A DNA stretch of 64,000 bases from Acipenser ruthenus (taxonomy: Eukaryota; Chordata; Actinopteri; Acipenseriformes; Acipenseridae), in the NCBI RefSeq assembly GCF_902713425.1, contig NC_081241.1:2260218-2324217 (forward strand), given 5' to 3'. Positions 10,501 to 21,517 of this stretch are shown here, one piece after another. The translations under genes were made by a program, and so were the position numbers. The number at the start of each line of letters is the position of its first letter. Position 1 is the stretch's first letter. Below the pieces are notes generated by a model, which was not told where the DNA came from, did no database searches, and saw nothing but the letters and a program-made list of their open reading frames with translations.

Positions 10501-12071
10501 ATTCTGTTCATTTCATATGCTGATGCACGTGTGTCACGACATAAATACATTTTGTATTTATGGATTCATATTGTGACTGGTCTTGGCATATTGTGTCCGG
10601 TGGTCAACTCTGTCTTAGAGAACACTTCGCTTGCTTCCCGAGCGGTGTTCTCTCAGCCAGCGATTGCTGGACTCTGTATGTATCTGTATGAAAGTCAGTA
10701 ACAGTATATTCCGACCCTGCAGTATCCCGTCACCGGCGCTCCTTTCCGCGGCTCACCTGTACATGGTCTTGGCGAGGGAGAGAGAGCAGTGGAGCGTGGC
10801 TCCGGCCGCAGAGCGCATCCCTTCAGGAAACATCTCCGTCAAACCCCAGAGCCGCTCCGGCAGAGTCTCCTCCAACTGGGGAGGGGCGTCAGAGACAAAC
10901 ACACCTCAAGTACATTTCTACAATCCTCTTTACTGTTATGTGCCGTTTGCTTCAATCATTCTAAGTGGTTCTGGGTCAGGGCTGGCAAGAAGACTCCTAT
11001 TGCACAGCAGCGTCATCCATTCCAGGTTTTACGACCAGCTTAATTAGTGTGTATATTTATTTATTTAGTTCTTAGCAGACGCCCTTATCCAGGGCGACTT
11101 ACAATTGTTACAAGATATCACATTATTATTACATACAATTAAATTATTTTTTACATATTATTTTTTACATACAATTACCCATTTATACAGTTGGGTTTTT
11201 ACTGGAGCAATTTAGGTAAAGTACCTTGCTCAAGGGTACAGCAGCAGTGTCCCCACCTGGGATTGAACCCACGACCCTCCGGTCAAGAGTCCAGAGCCCT
11301 GACCACTACTCCACACTGCTGTATATGTAAGAAGCTCAGGTGTGTTAGACTCCCAGTGAAATCAGGAATGGATCAAACTCGTATGCAATATAAGTCTTAT
11401 TTCCATCCCTGCTTTTTATAAAGCTAACAAGAGGCAAGGTAATGTGTTTTAAAGATGGTCAGCACTCCTTAAAGAAGGTCAGTAATACGGTTACAGGGAT
11501 AACAATAAGTCTCCCACTGCACAGCAGCGTGATCCAGTCCAGCTTTTACTGCTACCAGCTTGATTAGTCCCAGCGTGTCTAGCTAACAAGCTCAGGTGTG
11601 TTATTATTAAACTCCTAGTGAAACCAGGACTGGATCACACTGCTGTGCAGCGGGAGTCTCATGTAATCGGTAACCTCACACCGTAGGGAGAATTAGCCTG
11701 GGCTAAATTCACGAAGGTGAACGTTACCAGGGGGTAACATTAGGCTGTGATACCGGCTGCGGGGATCACGTTTAGAATAACGTACCCGTTAAAAACGTGT
11801 GCGTCTCTCTGACACAGTGCACAATAACGACTGCACACTAAATGAATTCCATGCGCAAGAGCGACAGACTTCACTCACCTCATGTCCGAAGTATTAAACT
11901 ATTACTGTAACCCAGACTAGAATTGAGAAGACATAAATATTAGAATCATTTTCAACGCTTTAGTATTTTTTTTTTCACCTCATCGTCCTCGTCGTCTCCT
12001 TCGATTTCGTCTTCGGGGGCCCGGGTTTCGACGGGGCCTGCGTCGGGAGACAGCTCCTTTATTCCGGCCAT
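7527..12071 (-). CDS. TOMM22: TOMM22, central receptor of the mitochondrial import (TOM) complex
   Basis: Four minus-strand exons with GT-AG borders join into 134 codons: 11979-12071, 10757-10875, 9021-9138 and 7527-7601 (stop TGA at 7527-7529). TOMM22 is a tail-anchored receptor of the outer mitochondrial membrane that binds presequences and organises the TOM pore. Residues 1-31 include the acidic cytosolic part (EGDDEDDE). Exon 2 carries the family block TLPERLWGLTEMFPE. Exon 3 supplies the membrane segment (about 75-95, ALWVGTTSFMILVLPVV) and the glutamine-rich stretch EQQQLQQQRQ. Exon 4 ends ILLGPNMGMSGG...PGKM, close to the human C-terminus. Human TOMM22 has 142 residues; the acidic N-terminus is shorter here. 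All splice phases agree and no frame break is seen, so the gene looks functional. At the exon 2/3 junction the codon is AGC (Ser) where I recall Arg in human. Confidence 0.94.
7724..7882. mobile_element. Family P MITE (copy 4)
   Basis: Begins CAGGGACAGAAATAAGAC and ends GAGTCTTATTGCCATCCTTG; it lacks part of the left inner block. It lies just beyond the TOMM22 last exon on the window's left-to-right axis, inside TOMM22 intron 3. Confidence 0.7.
8330..8815 (+). mobile_element. L2-type LINE 3' fragment
   Basis: Inside TOMM22 intron 3 the plus strand reads LQQMQNATARIF, then pieces matching the end of L2 reverse transcriptase ORFs (a short YKALHG-like block, later WNSLP/SFK-like remnants in other frames). 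It ends in the L2-type 3' sequence GACGCTATATAAAT. Frames are scrambled, so this is an old copy. Confidence 0.65.
10013..10058 (-). mobile_element. SINE tail fragment
   Basis: TTATTTATTTCTTAGCAGAC followed by a diverged CCTTACCCAGGG matches the complement of the 3' tail of the SINEs in this window. It lies in TOMM22 intron 2. The rest of this intron (9139-10756) holds nothing else I recognise. Confidence 0.5.
10977..11411. mobile_element. Family P MITE split by a V-type SINE
   Basis: The left part (10977-11051) and right part (11323-11411) are the two halves of a family P element inside TOMM22 intron 1. The inserted piece is a minus-strand SINE of the second family. This is the second case in the window of a SINE inside this MITE. 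Confidence 0.75.
11052..11322 (-). mobile_element. V-SINE-like tRNA-derived SINE
   Basis: On the minus strand it starts with a tRNA-like head (CAGTGTGGAGTAGTGGTCAGGG), then a B box near GGGTTCAATCCC. A central domain follows with TACCTTGAGCAAGG..TAAATTGCTCCAGTAAAAACCC, resembling the V-SINE core as I remember it. The tail is GTCGCCCTGGATAAGGGCG..TAAGAAC. Same family: 15645-15870 (plus) and 32866-33126 (minus). Confidence 0.65.
11494..11662. mobile_element. Family P MITE (copy 6)
   Basis: Complete inner palindrome (GCACAGCAGCGTGATCCAG against CTGGATCACACTGCTGTGC); the outer right end is worn. Located in TOMM22 intron 1. Confidence 0.7.
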
Positions 12072-12996
12072 CGTGGATACGGGGACGGTACAACAGCACA
12101 GGGATGCTCGACAGAGACTGTTTTAATAAAGGACTGCAGGACTGCAGAGCTACCTTTTTTAAAAAAGGGTGCTTTTCTGTGTCAGCCCCGGGAAGCGTGT
12201 GCTCTATCTGCGCTCCTCTGTGTGTGTGTATGAGGGAGGTCATTCACTGGGGTTGCACGAAAGAGGTGCACCCTGGGAACACGGGGTTGTCAACTTGAGC
12301 TGTATTGGATACTGAGGGGAGCGCCCCCTGCGGCACGGGAGGAACGACATCACAACATAATACTGTACGCTAGATTTAATTTTTTTACATTTTTAAGATC
12401 CTCTTTCTTGCTGACCTTTAAGGCTGTCCAGGACGGATTTATTGCATTTTTATGTCCCTGGGCATCAGGGGCTGGGCTGCTGGCTGTTCCATCAGCTAGA
12501 TGCGTCCATTGGGAGGTCGAAGCTTCTCTTGGTGTGCTGCTTGTCTTTGGAAATCACCGCCGTTATTTGCTTTTGTTGGCGTTTGGTAATTAACTGTTTG
12601 TTAGTATAACTTATAATGGATGTTTCACATGTATTTATATATTGTAATGGATTTTGTATTAACTCTTATAAAACGTTTAAATGACGTTTTTAATGCATTA
12701 TTTATTTATGTATTTATTTATTTGAATATATCTGACGTTATTGTAGCGTTTAGCCGGAGGCAAGAAACGGAAAAAAAAAAACACGCTGCTTTCAATTTAA
12801 TTCTGGCAAACAGCTCTGTCCGCTTCGCTGCATGCCAGGAACAACCTGATCTGAACGAGCGCAGCTTCTTGTCTGGCTACCAGATTTAACCCGTAGTAAT
12901 ACTTTCAGATACCTATTTAGTTACCTCATTTCTACGAAGTCGTGATTGAATTTAAATCGCACTCTGCAGCGCCGCCTAGGCTTAGCCGGCCACCTT

Positions 12997-13113
12997 ATGC
13001 AAATAGAGTACCAGGCTTCGGACACATCATTGGCGCTCAGCCGCGCACCAGGACCAATGGGCACAGACAGACAAACAACAACAACCAATGAGAACGCACA
13101 GATAACAACCAAT
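12997..13113. promoter_or_regulatory. Orphan promoter-like cluster: octamer plus CCAAT boxes
   Basis: A perfect octamer ATGCAAAT lies at 12997-13004. CCAAT boxes follow at 13054-13058, 13085-13089 and 13109-13113, and an inverted one lies at 13029-13033. Octamer plus CCAAT is typical of histone-like and snRNA-like promoters, but no gene is visible on either side. An L2-like 3' tail (about 13270-13365, AGCGCTATATAAAA) follows. The cluster could be the head of an unrecognised repeat. From 12072 to 12996 nothing else is recognised. Confidence 0.35.
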
Positions 13114-13829
13114 GGGAACAGACCAGGGCGGACAAACAAACAGCGGGTTACATAGAACGGGGATATACACACAAAGGTAAACAAGCGATGGCAGAATACA
13201 GCGGGGCGGGAGTAACACACACAGCGTGCAAACACAGACAGACAGCAGGGACTCCAACTGCACGGATCGCTACATTATTAACAGTTGCTGATGTATTTTT
13301 GTGCTATGTACAGCGCTTTGAGATGTACAGGAAAAGCGCTATATAAAAATACAGCTTATTGACTGATTTCCTTTTTCATAAGACACTTCCAATATGAAGA
13401 CATTGAATTCTCATCGAAACGTTCGCTGTTGCATTTATTGAGTTTATTTTAATATTTCGATGTAATATATCTAGTTTTATAGCTATGAATGAAATATACT
13501 TTCCCACTTATGTCATTTATACAAATGCACTTTTAGTCTGAGTTAGGCCCGGACCAAATCAAAAATTTGACAACCCGTTAATCGTTGTATTTAATAGCGT
13601 TTTCTTTTTTTTTTTTTTGTAAGTATCTTATTTCTTCTACTCATAAAAATAAAACGCTATTAAATACAGTTTTGTTAAGTGCGATTATCGTGTTGTCAAA
13701 GTTTTGATCTGGTCCCAGCCTTATCCTTGGATCCCCAGCCACGGACACACCAATAACAACCCATCATTATTGAACACTCAATAGAGACACGATGAGATAT
13801 ACTAAAATAGACTTTTACTAAAATAGACC

Positions 13830-14052
13830 TTTTGAATTGTTTTCCGCTCCTAACAAGTTGCACATTTCAAGTTACAGTACTTGTTAACTCGAAATCCAAC
13901 TGTTTTAGAGCTTAAAACAATTTTTAAAAAATGCTTAATTAAAATTGTTAATTCAATTAAGGGTCTAGTTAAGTAACTGAGATCTCGGTTGGAATGAAAA
14001 CTAGAAGACACATGGGGTTAACGAGGACCGGGTTCGAGAAGCCCTGCTCTAA
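13830..14052. mobile_element. Worn hAT-like palindromic MITE
   Basis: The right half (TTAAGTAACTGAGATCTCGG...GAAGCCCTGCTCT) matches the family at 812-1134 and 5098-5285. The left half is diverged. Bounds are approximate. Confidence 0.5.
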
Positions 14053-14171
14053 ATACTCCTGCAGATATGATGGTTTGATTGACATGAAAATCCTTGCAAC
14101 TATCACTAAAAGACCAGCAGGCTGAGAAGTTGACTCTGAGCAGCAGCTCCCAATAGCATTCCAGCCTAGGT

Positions 14172-14690
14172 ACCCTGAACGGACTCTGCAGTGTGATGGA
14201 ATTCTGAGAGGTGCCTCAGGTGTGATTGTGACATCACCGTTCTGAACGGACTCTGCAGTGTGATGGAATTCCTGGAGGTGTCTCAGGTGTGATTGTGACA
14301 TCACCGTTCTGAACGGACTCTGCAGTGTGATGGAATTCCTGGAGGTGTCTCAGGTGTGATTGTGACATCACCGTTCTGAACGGACTCTGCAGTGTGATGG
14401 AATTCCGAGAGGTGCCTCAGGTGTGATTGTGACATCACCGTTCTGAACGGACTCTGCAGTGTGATGGAATTCCTGGAGGTGTCTCAGGTGTGATTGTGAC
14501 ATCACCGTTCTGAACGGACTCTGCAGTGTGATGGAATTCCTGGAGGTGTCTCAGGTGTGATTGTGACATCACCGTTCTGAACGGACTCTGCAGTGTGATG
14601 GAATTCCGAGAGGTGCCTCAGGTGTGATTGTGATGTCACCGTTCTAAACGGACTCTGTCTGCAGCGTGATCGAATTCCTAGAGGTGTCTC
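14172..14690. repeat. 67-bp tandem repeat, seven to eight copies
   Basis: The unit starts TGAACGGACTCTGCAGTGTG and continues through GATTGTGACATCACCGTTC. Two unit types alternate: one with CTGGAGGTGTCTC and one with GAGAGGTGCCTC. Short versions mark the left edge of the two further duplication units (20960-21095 and 27535-27665). Confidence 0.9.
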
Positions 14691-15054
14691 AGATGTGCTT
14701 GACTAAAGCAGGTGACTTGGTCAGCCGTGCTGATGTGAAGAATTGTAGGGTGTGGTTGAGGAGAAACTTTGCACTGAGTCTTAATATGTTTCTCAACAGA
14801 GTCATTTTTATTCAGTAGAAATCGTCACAGCTTTTAAAACGCTGGTAATGTAGCAGCTTTATGGCGACTTTCACGTGATTTGATTGTCTCTTGTAATTCT
14901 GATATATGCATAAATCCCGATTATATAGTACCAATATAGTACCAATCAGCAATATTCATGTTCTTTTTGTCAACTAGGCAGACAATTAAACTTGAAGTTA
15001 TGAAAACACTTAATCATATCAGAAGCAGCCAATCAGCAGCTGCTAACACCATTC

Positions 15055-15393
15055 ATGTCACCAGTACCTATGCAGATAAGAATATTGAAAAATAGCTTTA
15101 GCGTTCAGTTTGATACAAAAACCTACAATCCAAGTGGCTTTGATCCAACACAGGATTTCCTGTTTCTGTGGCTTACAGGCTCTTATTGTGTTGTGTGCAT
15201 GGAAAGCTTCCATCGGTTATTACACTCAGCTTGCTTCCACAGAACCCCTTCATGGAAGTTGCTAAATATAGCATTATTACCTACATGCACCCCTACATAA
15301 AGCAGGGCATGCTTCAGAACCTTGAAGAAGCCTCTCCTCGCCTCGCTGTGAAGCCTGTCTGCAAACTGACACACAGACACGTCATCTGTATTG
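15055..15393 (+). other. Unrecognised open module of unit A, with a splice-like 3' exon
   Basis: A plus-strand stretch in all three units (here; 21518-21829; 27974-28320) reads MSPVPMQIRILKNSFSVQFD near its start and NPFMEVAKYSIITYMHPYI, then KQGMLQNLEEASPR, near its end. In A the last part looks like an exon: acceptor TTCCACAG before 15243 and donor ATTG|GTGAGT after 15393. Unit B is open straight through for 103 codons. A and C carry 35 extra bases after FDPTQD that change the frame. I recognise no family. It may be a decayed gene piece or part of a mobile element. Confidence 0.35.
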
Positions 15394-15644
15394 GTGAGTG
15401 AAAAAGCTACCAGGCCACTTTTGACCTCAGGTGTGGTTGTTTAAAGCCGCGCTGACGTAGAGAATACAGAGCGGTACAAACTGAGAGCGGCACGGCTGAT
15501 GTCATGAACAGCGTTTCTCTGTGATGTGTCGTGGAGTGCAGAAGGAGAAACGTGAGTTCTGATTGGCTGAAAGATCCTGAATAGTCTATAATAAAACTTT
15601 ATTTTTAAAATCGCTGAAACATATATACCATTTATAACCAAAAC

Positions 15645-15870
15645 AGCAGTGTGGAGTAGTGGTTAGGGGCTCTGGACTCTTCACCGGAGGGGCGTGGGTT
15701 CAATCCCAGGTGGGGGACACCGCTGCTGTACCCTTGAGCAAGGTACTTTACCTAGATTGCTCCAGTAAAAACCCAGCTGTATAAATGGGGGATTGTATGT
15801 AAAAATAATGTGATATCTTGTAGCAATTGTAAGTCGCCTTGGATAAGGGCGTCTGCTAAGAAATAAATTA
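15645..15870 (+). mobile_element. V-SINE-like SINE, present in unit A only
   Basis: Head CAGTGTGGAGTAGTGGTTAG, B box GGGTTCAATCCC, core TACCTAGATTGCTCCAGTAA and tail TCGCCTTGGATAAGGGCG, followed by an AAT microsatellite (15871-15968). Units B and C have the microsatellite at the matching place (22075-22198 and 28565-28672) without the SINE body. Confidence 0.75.
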
Positions 15871-15906
15871 TTATTATTATTATTATGAATAATAATAATA
15901 ATATTA

Positions 15907-15961
<55 letters not shown>

Positions 15962-16050
15962 TAATAAATTGCTACTGTGTATCAGAAATCCTCACAAAAT
16001 AAGTGGGCATCCAGCAATCTAAAGGAGACCATCTTTTGTCCTGTAAACCA

Positions 16051-16282
16051 TGTGTCAAAAACAGCACAGAAATCAAACACTGCACAGTGATTGAATTTAT
16101 ATTGGAACAGTGTGACATTTATTAAACAGCACAGAAATCAAGCGTTGCACAGTGATTGAATTTATATTGGAACAGTGTGACATTTATTAAACAGCACAGA
16201 AATCAAACGTTGCACAGTGATTGAATTTATATTGGAATAGTGTGACATTTATTAAACAGCACAGAAATCAAACACTGCAAAG
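16051..16282. repeat. 65-bp tandem repeat of the GIMAP units
   Basis: Unit AAACAGCACAGAAATCAA...GTGTGACATTTATT, about three and a half copies. Counterparts lie at 22290-22556 (four copies) and 28752-28950 (three copies), each just beyond the 3' end of a GIMAP gene. Confidence 0.88.
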
Positions 16283-16670
16283 TTATAATTTATTGCTCAA
16301 CAAATGTCACCTTTTGAAACCCACAGGGAACAGTTATCCTCTATAAGGTGAAAACGGCAGTCAATATCTGTCTTATTAAACTTCTGATGCCAGAGGGCAA
16401 TAGGATTTTGACTATTCACTGCTGAGTGACGACTGCAGAGTGCTCATGTTATACTGTAATAGCCAATTTAGTTGCAAGTTTCAATAGAATGATTTAGTAA
16501 ATGGCTTCGAACAGAATGTCAAAGAACTCTGTTTTCTACTGCCTTGTCTGGATCATAAAACCAGCCTGTTACTGGTATCACCTTCCAGTATCCAACGGGT
16601 GGTCATTAGTGGTCATTGGCATAAGAAGGAGCCATTTCATTCTTTGGAAAGGATCTTACAATCTACAATG

Positions 16671-18048
16671 CTACGATATACAACATCCTTTCTCCTGTTG
16701 CAACTTTTCAATTGCCTTTTTATACTCCTTCTTAAGATCATCAATTTCTTTATTCTTCTTCTTCTTAAGATCATCCATTGCCTCTTCATTCTTCTTCTTA
16801 AGATCTTCAATTTCCTTCTGGTGTTTCGCTTCAGTTTCCTTTCTCTGCTCGTAGAACTCGCTGGCGTAGAAGGGGATGTTGTTTTTTTTCACCATGTTCT
16901 CTACTTTCTCCATAAGTTTGTAGATCTGCTCCCGATCCTTTAGGTCTTTTCCATTGATTGCATGAAACCTGTTCCCACACGACTCTACCAGCTTCTTGAA
17001 GCCTGTGGGATCGTTGTTAACAACATCCTCAATTTGTTCATCATCCAGACTATCCCTATGAGTGAAAAGCACCATCATGTATTTCAAAGCATCCTCACCA
17101 AACATCTCCTGGATTATCTGCATAGTTTTCTGCTCTTCCTCAGTGTATCGACCCACCTTTATCACCAGGAGGAAAGCATGGGGTCCCGGAGAGGACATCT
17201 GAATGCATTTCACCATCTCACTTAGAACTTCCTTACTGGGGAGCTTTGTGTCAAACAAGCCTGGAGTGTCGACCACAACAACACGTCTCCCTGCAACTTC
17301 TTCTTCTCCCCTCTCACACACCGTTGTTATTGAGGTGGGACTGAGTGAAGATTTAAACTGTGTTTTGCCCAGGATGGCATTTCCTGCTGCACTCTTTCCT
17401 ACTCCAGTATTCCCAAGTAGCACCAGCCTCAAAGAGTTTCCACACACTGTAAAAAAAAAAGAAAATGCATTTCTAGAAATAAAATCTGTATTTGTAAGCG
17501 TACTTCCAATGTCAAAACATGTTCACAATAGTTTAGTCTTGTTGTTGGAATTTCATATCAGCTCCATTCAATGAGGGTGGTTCGTAACTCCTACCTGAGA
17601 CACCAAGAGCAGGGTGACCAGATTTTCAAAGATCAAAACCGGGGCAATTGATCAGACTAATTAAACCATTTATTTTAATGATTATTTAAATAGCCATCCT
17701 CTCACCTGGTATTATAGAGGAGGCTGTGTGGTCCAGTGGTTAAAGAAAAGGGCTTGTAACCAGGAGGTCCCTGGTTCAAATCCCACCTCAACCACTGACT
17801 CATTGTGTGACCCTGAGCAAGTCACTTCCCCTCCTTGTGCTCCGTCTTTCGGGTGAGACGTAGTTGTAAGTGACTCTGCAGCTGATGCATAGTTCACACA
17901 CCCTAGTCTCTGTAAGTCGCCTTGGATAAAGGCGTCTGCTAAATAAATAATTATCTTTTTGTTTTGTTTAAGCAGTTGTTTTGTGTCTAATTAGTTTAAG
18001 AAGCCATATTGTGTTATAGATATTGCATACTTTTATATTGAGTTTATT

Positions 18049-18111
<63 letters not shown>

Positions 18112-20843
18112 CATTAAAAATAGATTTACGCTTTGGCATTTTTGTTACTCATTGCGTCAGGCTTTATTTAGTAACGTTGTTGATGTGGTTTAACCTGGTG
18201 GATTCGGATGCTTGCAACGTCTCGCTGCTCTATCTGGGCTAAATCCCGCCAGAACCCAACAGCTACAAAATGACCCTATTACACACAATTGCAGAGTCAT
18301 GTTTAATATAAACTAAACGGAAACGCATGGCGCTCTGAGGAATAAGCAACGTACGTCTGTGTTAATCACTTTATAAAAACAATGTTCTGGATTACCCAAG
18401 TACTTTGTTTTTTAATTTTATATTGTTTTCACTGCAGGTGCCATAAATGAAGTAAAGCGGTTGTTTACGTTATTTTGACAAAGGTATTTGAGTGTGTCGC
18501 ACTGCAGGAAGTGGCTGAAAACCGGGACTTTTTAAAGATTTTGAGCAAAGTGTCTGGACACCGGGACCTTTGATGGAAAACCAGGACTGTCCCAGCTAAA
18601 CCGGGATGTCTGGTCACCAAATCAAGAGGGAGCATGGAGATTGTTATGAATTAATATGTGTTCTATGCATTTGTAACAGTATACGTTAATAGTGCTAATA
18701 TGCCACCCAGTGGTGAGTATTGGTAATTACCTTTGGGGAAGGGTTGCCAACTGGCCCCATATTTCCGGGACACTTTAAGACATGTCAGGGTTTGAATGGA
18801 TTGATTTTATTTAAAATGTAGTGTGCGTGTGAATTGCATGAACAGTCTCTAAACGAATTGAATTGTTTTGCTAACTAGTTACTAAAAGCGCACACCTGAC
18901 CCGGGACGGGAATTACTTCCTGTGAGGACCGTTTTCATCAATCAGACACAGCTCCCTGATTTGCTGTATTTGTCGGATTGTCGTGGGACTGTGTGAAAGA
19001 GTGCAGATGAGTGCACGATTCTCTATAACGACGGAATTGCACTATTTTGATGCATATTGTTTACCATATACAATTTCAAGCAATACAATTAATATAATGC
19101 TGTCCCAATAGAATTGGCACCGCAATTAAACAGTTCAACACATTTATTAAAGCTGCTCACGCAATTCACAGGCACTTCACTTGTTGATTTAAAATCGATT
19201 TATTTGTGGTATGGAATTATAGGGACCAGTTGGAAACCCTAACTTCAACCAGGATATGAGCAACTTTGGGCCAGTTCAGTGAGATCCAGGATCCATATGA
19301 CAGGATTACCTACAAAGTTTTGATATTCCATCCATCCACCCATTACCATTAACCGCTTACTCCTTTACAGGGTCGCGGTGAGCCGGAGCCTAACCCGGCA
19401 TACACAGGGTGCAAGGCGAGAGTTTTGATTTTAAGTCTATAAATATCCATAACAAATAAAATCCAAACACAACGTAATTTTCTGAGAAACGTGCCCCTGA
19501 TGCGCCGGTCGGCATTTGTGTTTGTTCTTTTGCAAGGGATTTAATACTTGGTGACGTATCCGTTTCTCTCGTGTTCTTCAATCATTCTCTCTTAGTATTT
19601 CAGTTTAGGCTTTAACTGATATGTTTCTATTGAAATCTCGTTCCCTTTTATTAGCACCAGTATAAATACTCATTTGATTACTATGCAGGTTAAGGTATAG
19701 TAGAACCTAATATTTTAACGCTACTTCCTGTGGCCTTAACTAAAATGCATTATTAATTATGGATTTTCAATAATAGTTTAGACTCTAAAATGTATTTAAA
19801 CACTTACAGTTCAAATCAGTGATCGAGGCTTGGGTTAACAATATTAAACTCGCAATAAAGTGTATACAGTATTAGACAAGTGTAGCTGTTATAAACCAGC
19901 CCTTTCTTTCAGGACTGTGTGATTATGAGGACCCGCTGGATGTGCCTGCAGTGATTTTAAATGCTATAGAAACATTACAGAAAACTGCAAACAACATGCG
20001 TGTGATATTCAAATAGTGGAATGGGTAATAATGGACATTCTGCAACAGCCAATTGAACTGCAACATAAACCCGTTTAATTCCACTTTGAAATGGGAGGGA
20101 TCCATAAGCAATCTGCTGGCCTATTCATCAAAGTGTCGTTTCCCAAAAAGACTTCTTAATTAATGACTGTTTTGCAACAGTATTCGCGACTGTTTTTGTT
20201 TCACCAAAATGGCGTACGTTCTTTCGTTTTGAAACTATTTTTTTGAAAAAAAAAAAAAAAAAGATCAATCACTTAGACTTAAGAAAAAGCGTAAAAAATG
20301 CTTCGGGGAAACTAAAATCAAACGAAATCTCAAAACCGACATTGATAAATGTAGCCCTTTATCACACACCTTTACAAGTGTGATAAGTGCAGTTTTGCAG
20401 CTGCGTTTTTGTATAATTCATAGTTCCCTTGAAATGGTGCCAACTATTGCTCAGACAATAGACGAACTTCTAGTACTGAGGCCCAGCGCGATCGGTTAAA
20501 CGTTTTTATTATTATTATTATAAGTTTACATATTCTGTCCAAATTATTTATTTAGAGGTTCACCCACGAAAAGAAAACAAAAAGACTAAACTGAACAAAA
20601 AATCTACCGCAATAAACGCAGTACAGGACGGACATGTTTAAAATGTTTGTTTTTAAAGTTTAACTTGTCGAAAACGAAAGCAAAAATGTGCAAGGCTGCG
20701 GTACTTTCTTCAGACGGCTTGTTAAATTTCATCAGTTTGCCTCCCTTAGGCACCCACCCTACATCCCAATACCACTGTACACACAGAGTTCACAGCTTTA
20801 TGATACTATACACAGGTAGATACTCACAGCCGCACTCCGCCAT
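16671..20843 (-). CDS. GIMAP-family GTPase, copy A
   Basis: Two minus-strand exons, 20828-20843 (MAECG plus one base) and 16671-17446, join with matching phase into 263 residues. GIMAP (AIG1-type) GTPases are septin-like membrane-associated proteins tied to lymphocyte survival and defence. The G domain shows G1 GNTGVGKS (17-24), G3 DTPG (65-68), the AIG1 conserved block SPGPHAFLLVIKVGR (91-105), G4 THRD (134-137) and a G5-like ESCGNRFHAIN (160-170). From about 207 a lysine/glutamate coiled coil follows (EIEDLKKKNEEAMDDL). The protein ends GCCIS, which fits a CaaX prenylation signal; no membrane helix is seen. The 3.4-kb intron holds a SINE and hAT-like elements. The start was chosen because the same short exon occurs at the same relative place in all three units. 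Paralogy is clear, but which GIMAP number it equals cannot be said. Confidence 0.88.
17610..18618. mobile_element. hAT-like element in the GIMAP-A intron, with nested SINE and microsatellite
   Basis: The ends are inverted: CAGGGTGACCAGATTTTCAA at the left and, at the right, CCGGGATGTCTGGTCACC. Phrases such as ACCGGGACTTTT and AAACCAGGACTGTCCCAGC recur near the right end. A tRNA-derived SINE (17717-17952) and an AAT run (18049-18110) lie inside. No transposase is visible. The unit B counterpart is 24186-25192. Confidence 0.55.
17717..17952 (+). mobile_element. tRNA-derived SINE with L2-like tail
   Basis: Nearly full-length copy: GGAGGCTGTGTGGTCCAGTGG head, GGTTCAAATCCC B box and GTCGCCTTGGATAAAGGCG tail. 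A practically identical copy at 24293-24530 was carried along by the A/B duplication. Confidence 0.85.
18740..19240. mobile_element. Non-autonomous inverted-repeat element
   Basis: Ends AGGGTTGCCAACTGG and, inverted, CCAGTTGGAAACCCT; AT-rich non-coding interior. The unit B counterpart is about 25314-25814. Just to the right (19325-19410, and 25900-25985) lies a common fish repeat with CCATCCATCCACCC and GGGTCGCGGTGAGCCGGAGCC, whose class I cannot name. Confidence 0.5.
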
Positions 20844-21303
20844 CACAACTTATTTTCGAAATGTTTTAATACGACACTGGAGATGAATGCGTCTTCCTCT
20901 TATTATGTGTGGAATGAAACAGACATTAGCGCCACCTACGATTCAAGGAGACTGCACCTGTGATGTCACTGTTCTGAAAGGATTCTGCAGTGTGATGGAA
21001 TTCCGAGAGGTGCCTCAGGAGTGATTGTGACGTCACCGTTCTGAACGGACTCTGCAGTGTGATGGAATTCCTAGAGGTGTCTCAGGTGTGATTGTCTGAG
21101 CAGGTGACCTGGTCAGTCGTGCTGATGTGGAGAATTGTAAGGTGTGGTTGAGGAGAAAATTTGCACTGAGTCTTAATATGTTTCTCAACAGAGTCATTTT
21201 TATTCAGTAGAAATCTTCACAGCTTTTAAAACGTTGGGAATGTAGCAGCTTTTTGGCGACTTTCACGTGTAATTCTGATATTTGCATAAATCCAGATTAC
21301 CCT

Positions 21304-21304
<1 letters not shown>

Positions 21305-21397
<93 letters not shown>
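21305..21397. repeat. TA/GA microsatellite
   Basis: A short TA run followed by about 39 GA dinucleotides. It is absent from the matching places in units A and C, so it expanded after the duplication. Confidence 0.95.
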
Positions 21398-21399
<2 letters not shown>

Positions 21400-21517
21400 C
21401 AATCAGCAATATTCATGTTATGTTTGTCAACTATAACTAGGCAGACAATTAAACTTGAAGTTATGAAAATACTTAATCATATCAGAAACAGCCAATCAGC
21501 AGCTGCTAACACCATTC

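Larger units (their letters stand above)
14160..20950. repeat. Tandem segmental duplication, unit A
   Basis: Unit A (14160-20950), unit B (20951-27530) and unit C (27531-31645) share one order: 67-bp repeats, an exon-like open module (plus), an AAT microsatellite, 65-bp repeats, the GIMAP coding exon (minus), an intron and the GIMAP first exon (minus). A and B are offset by about 6.57 kb and appear identical over most of 17.6-19.4 kb against 24.2-26.0 kb. Unit C lacks about 2.9 kb of intron and is clearly diverged. Confidence 0.85.
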
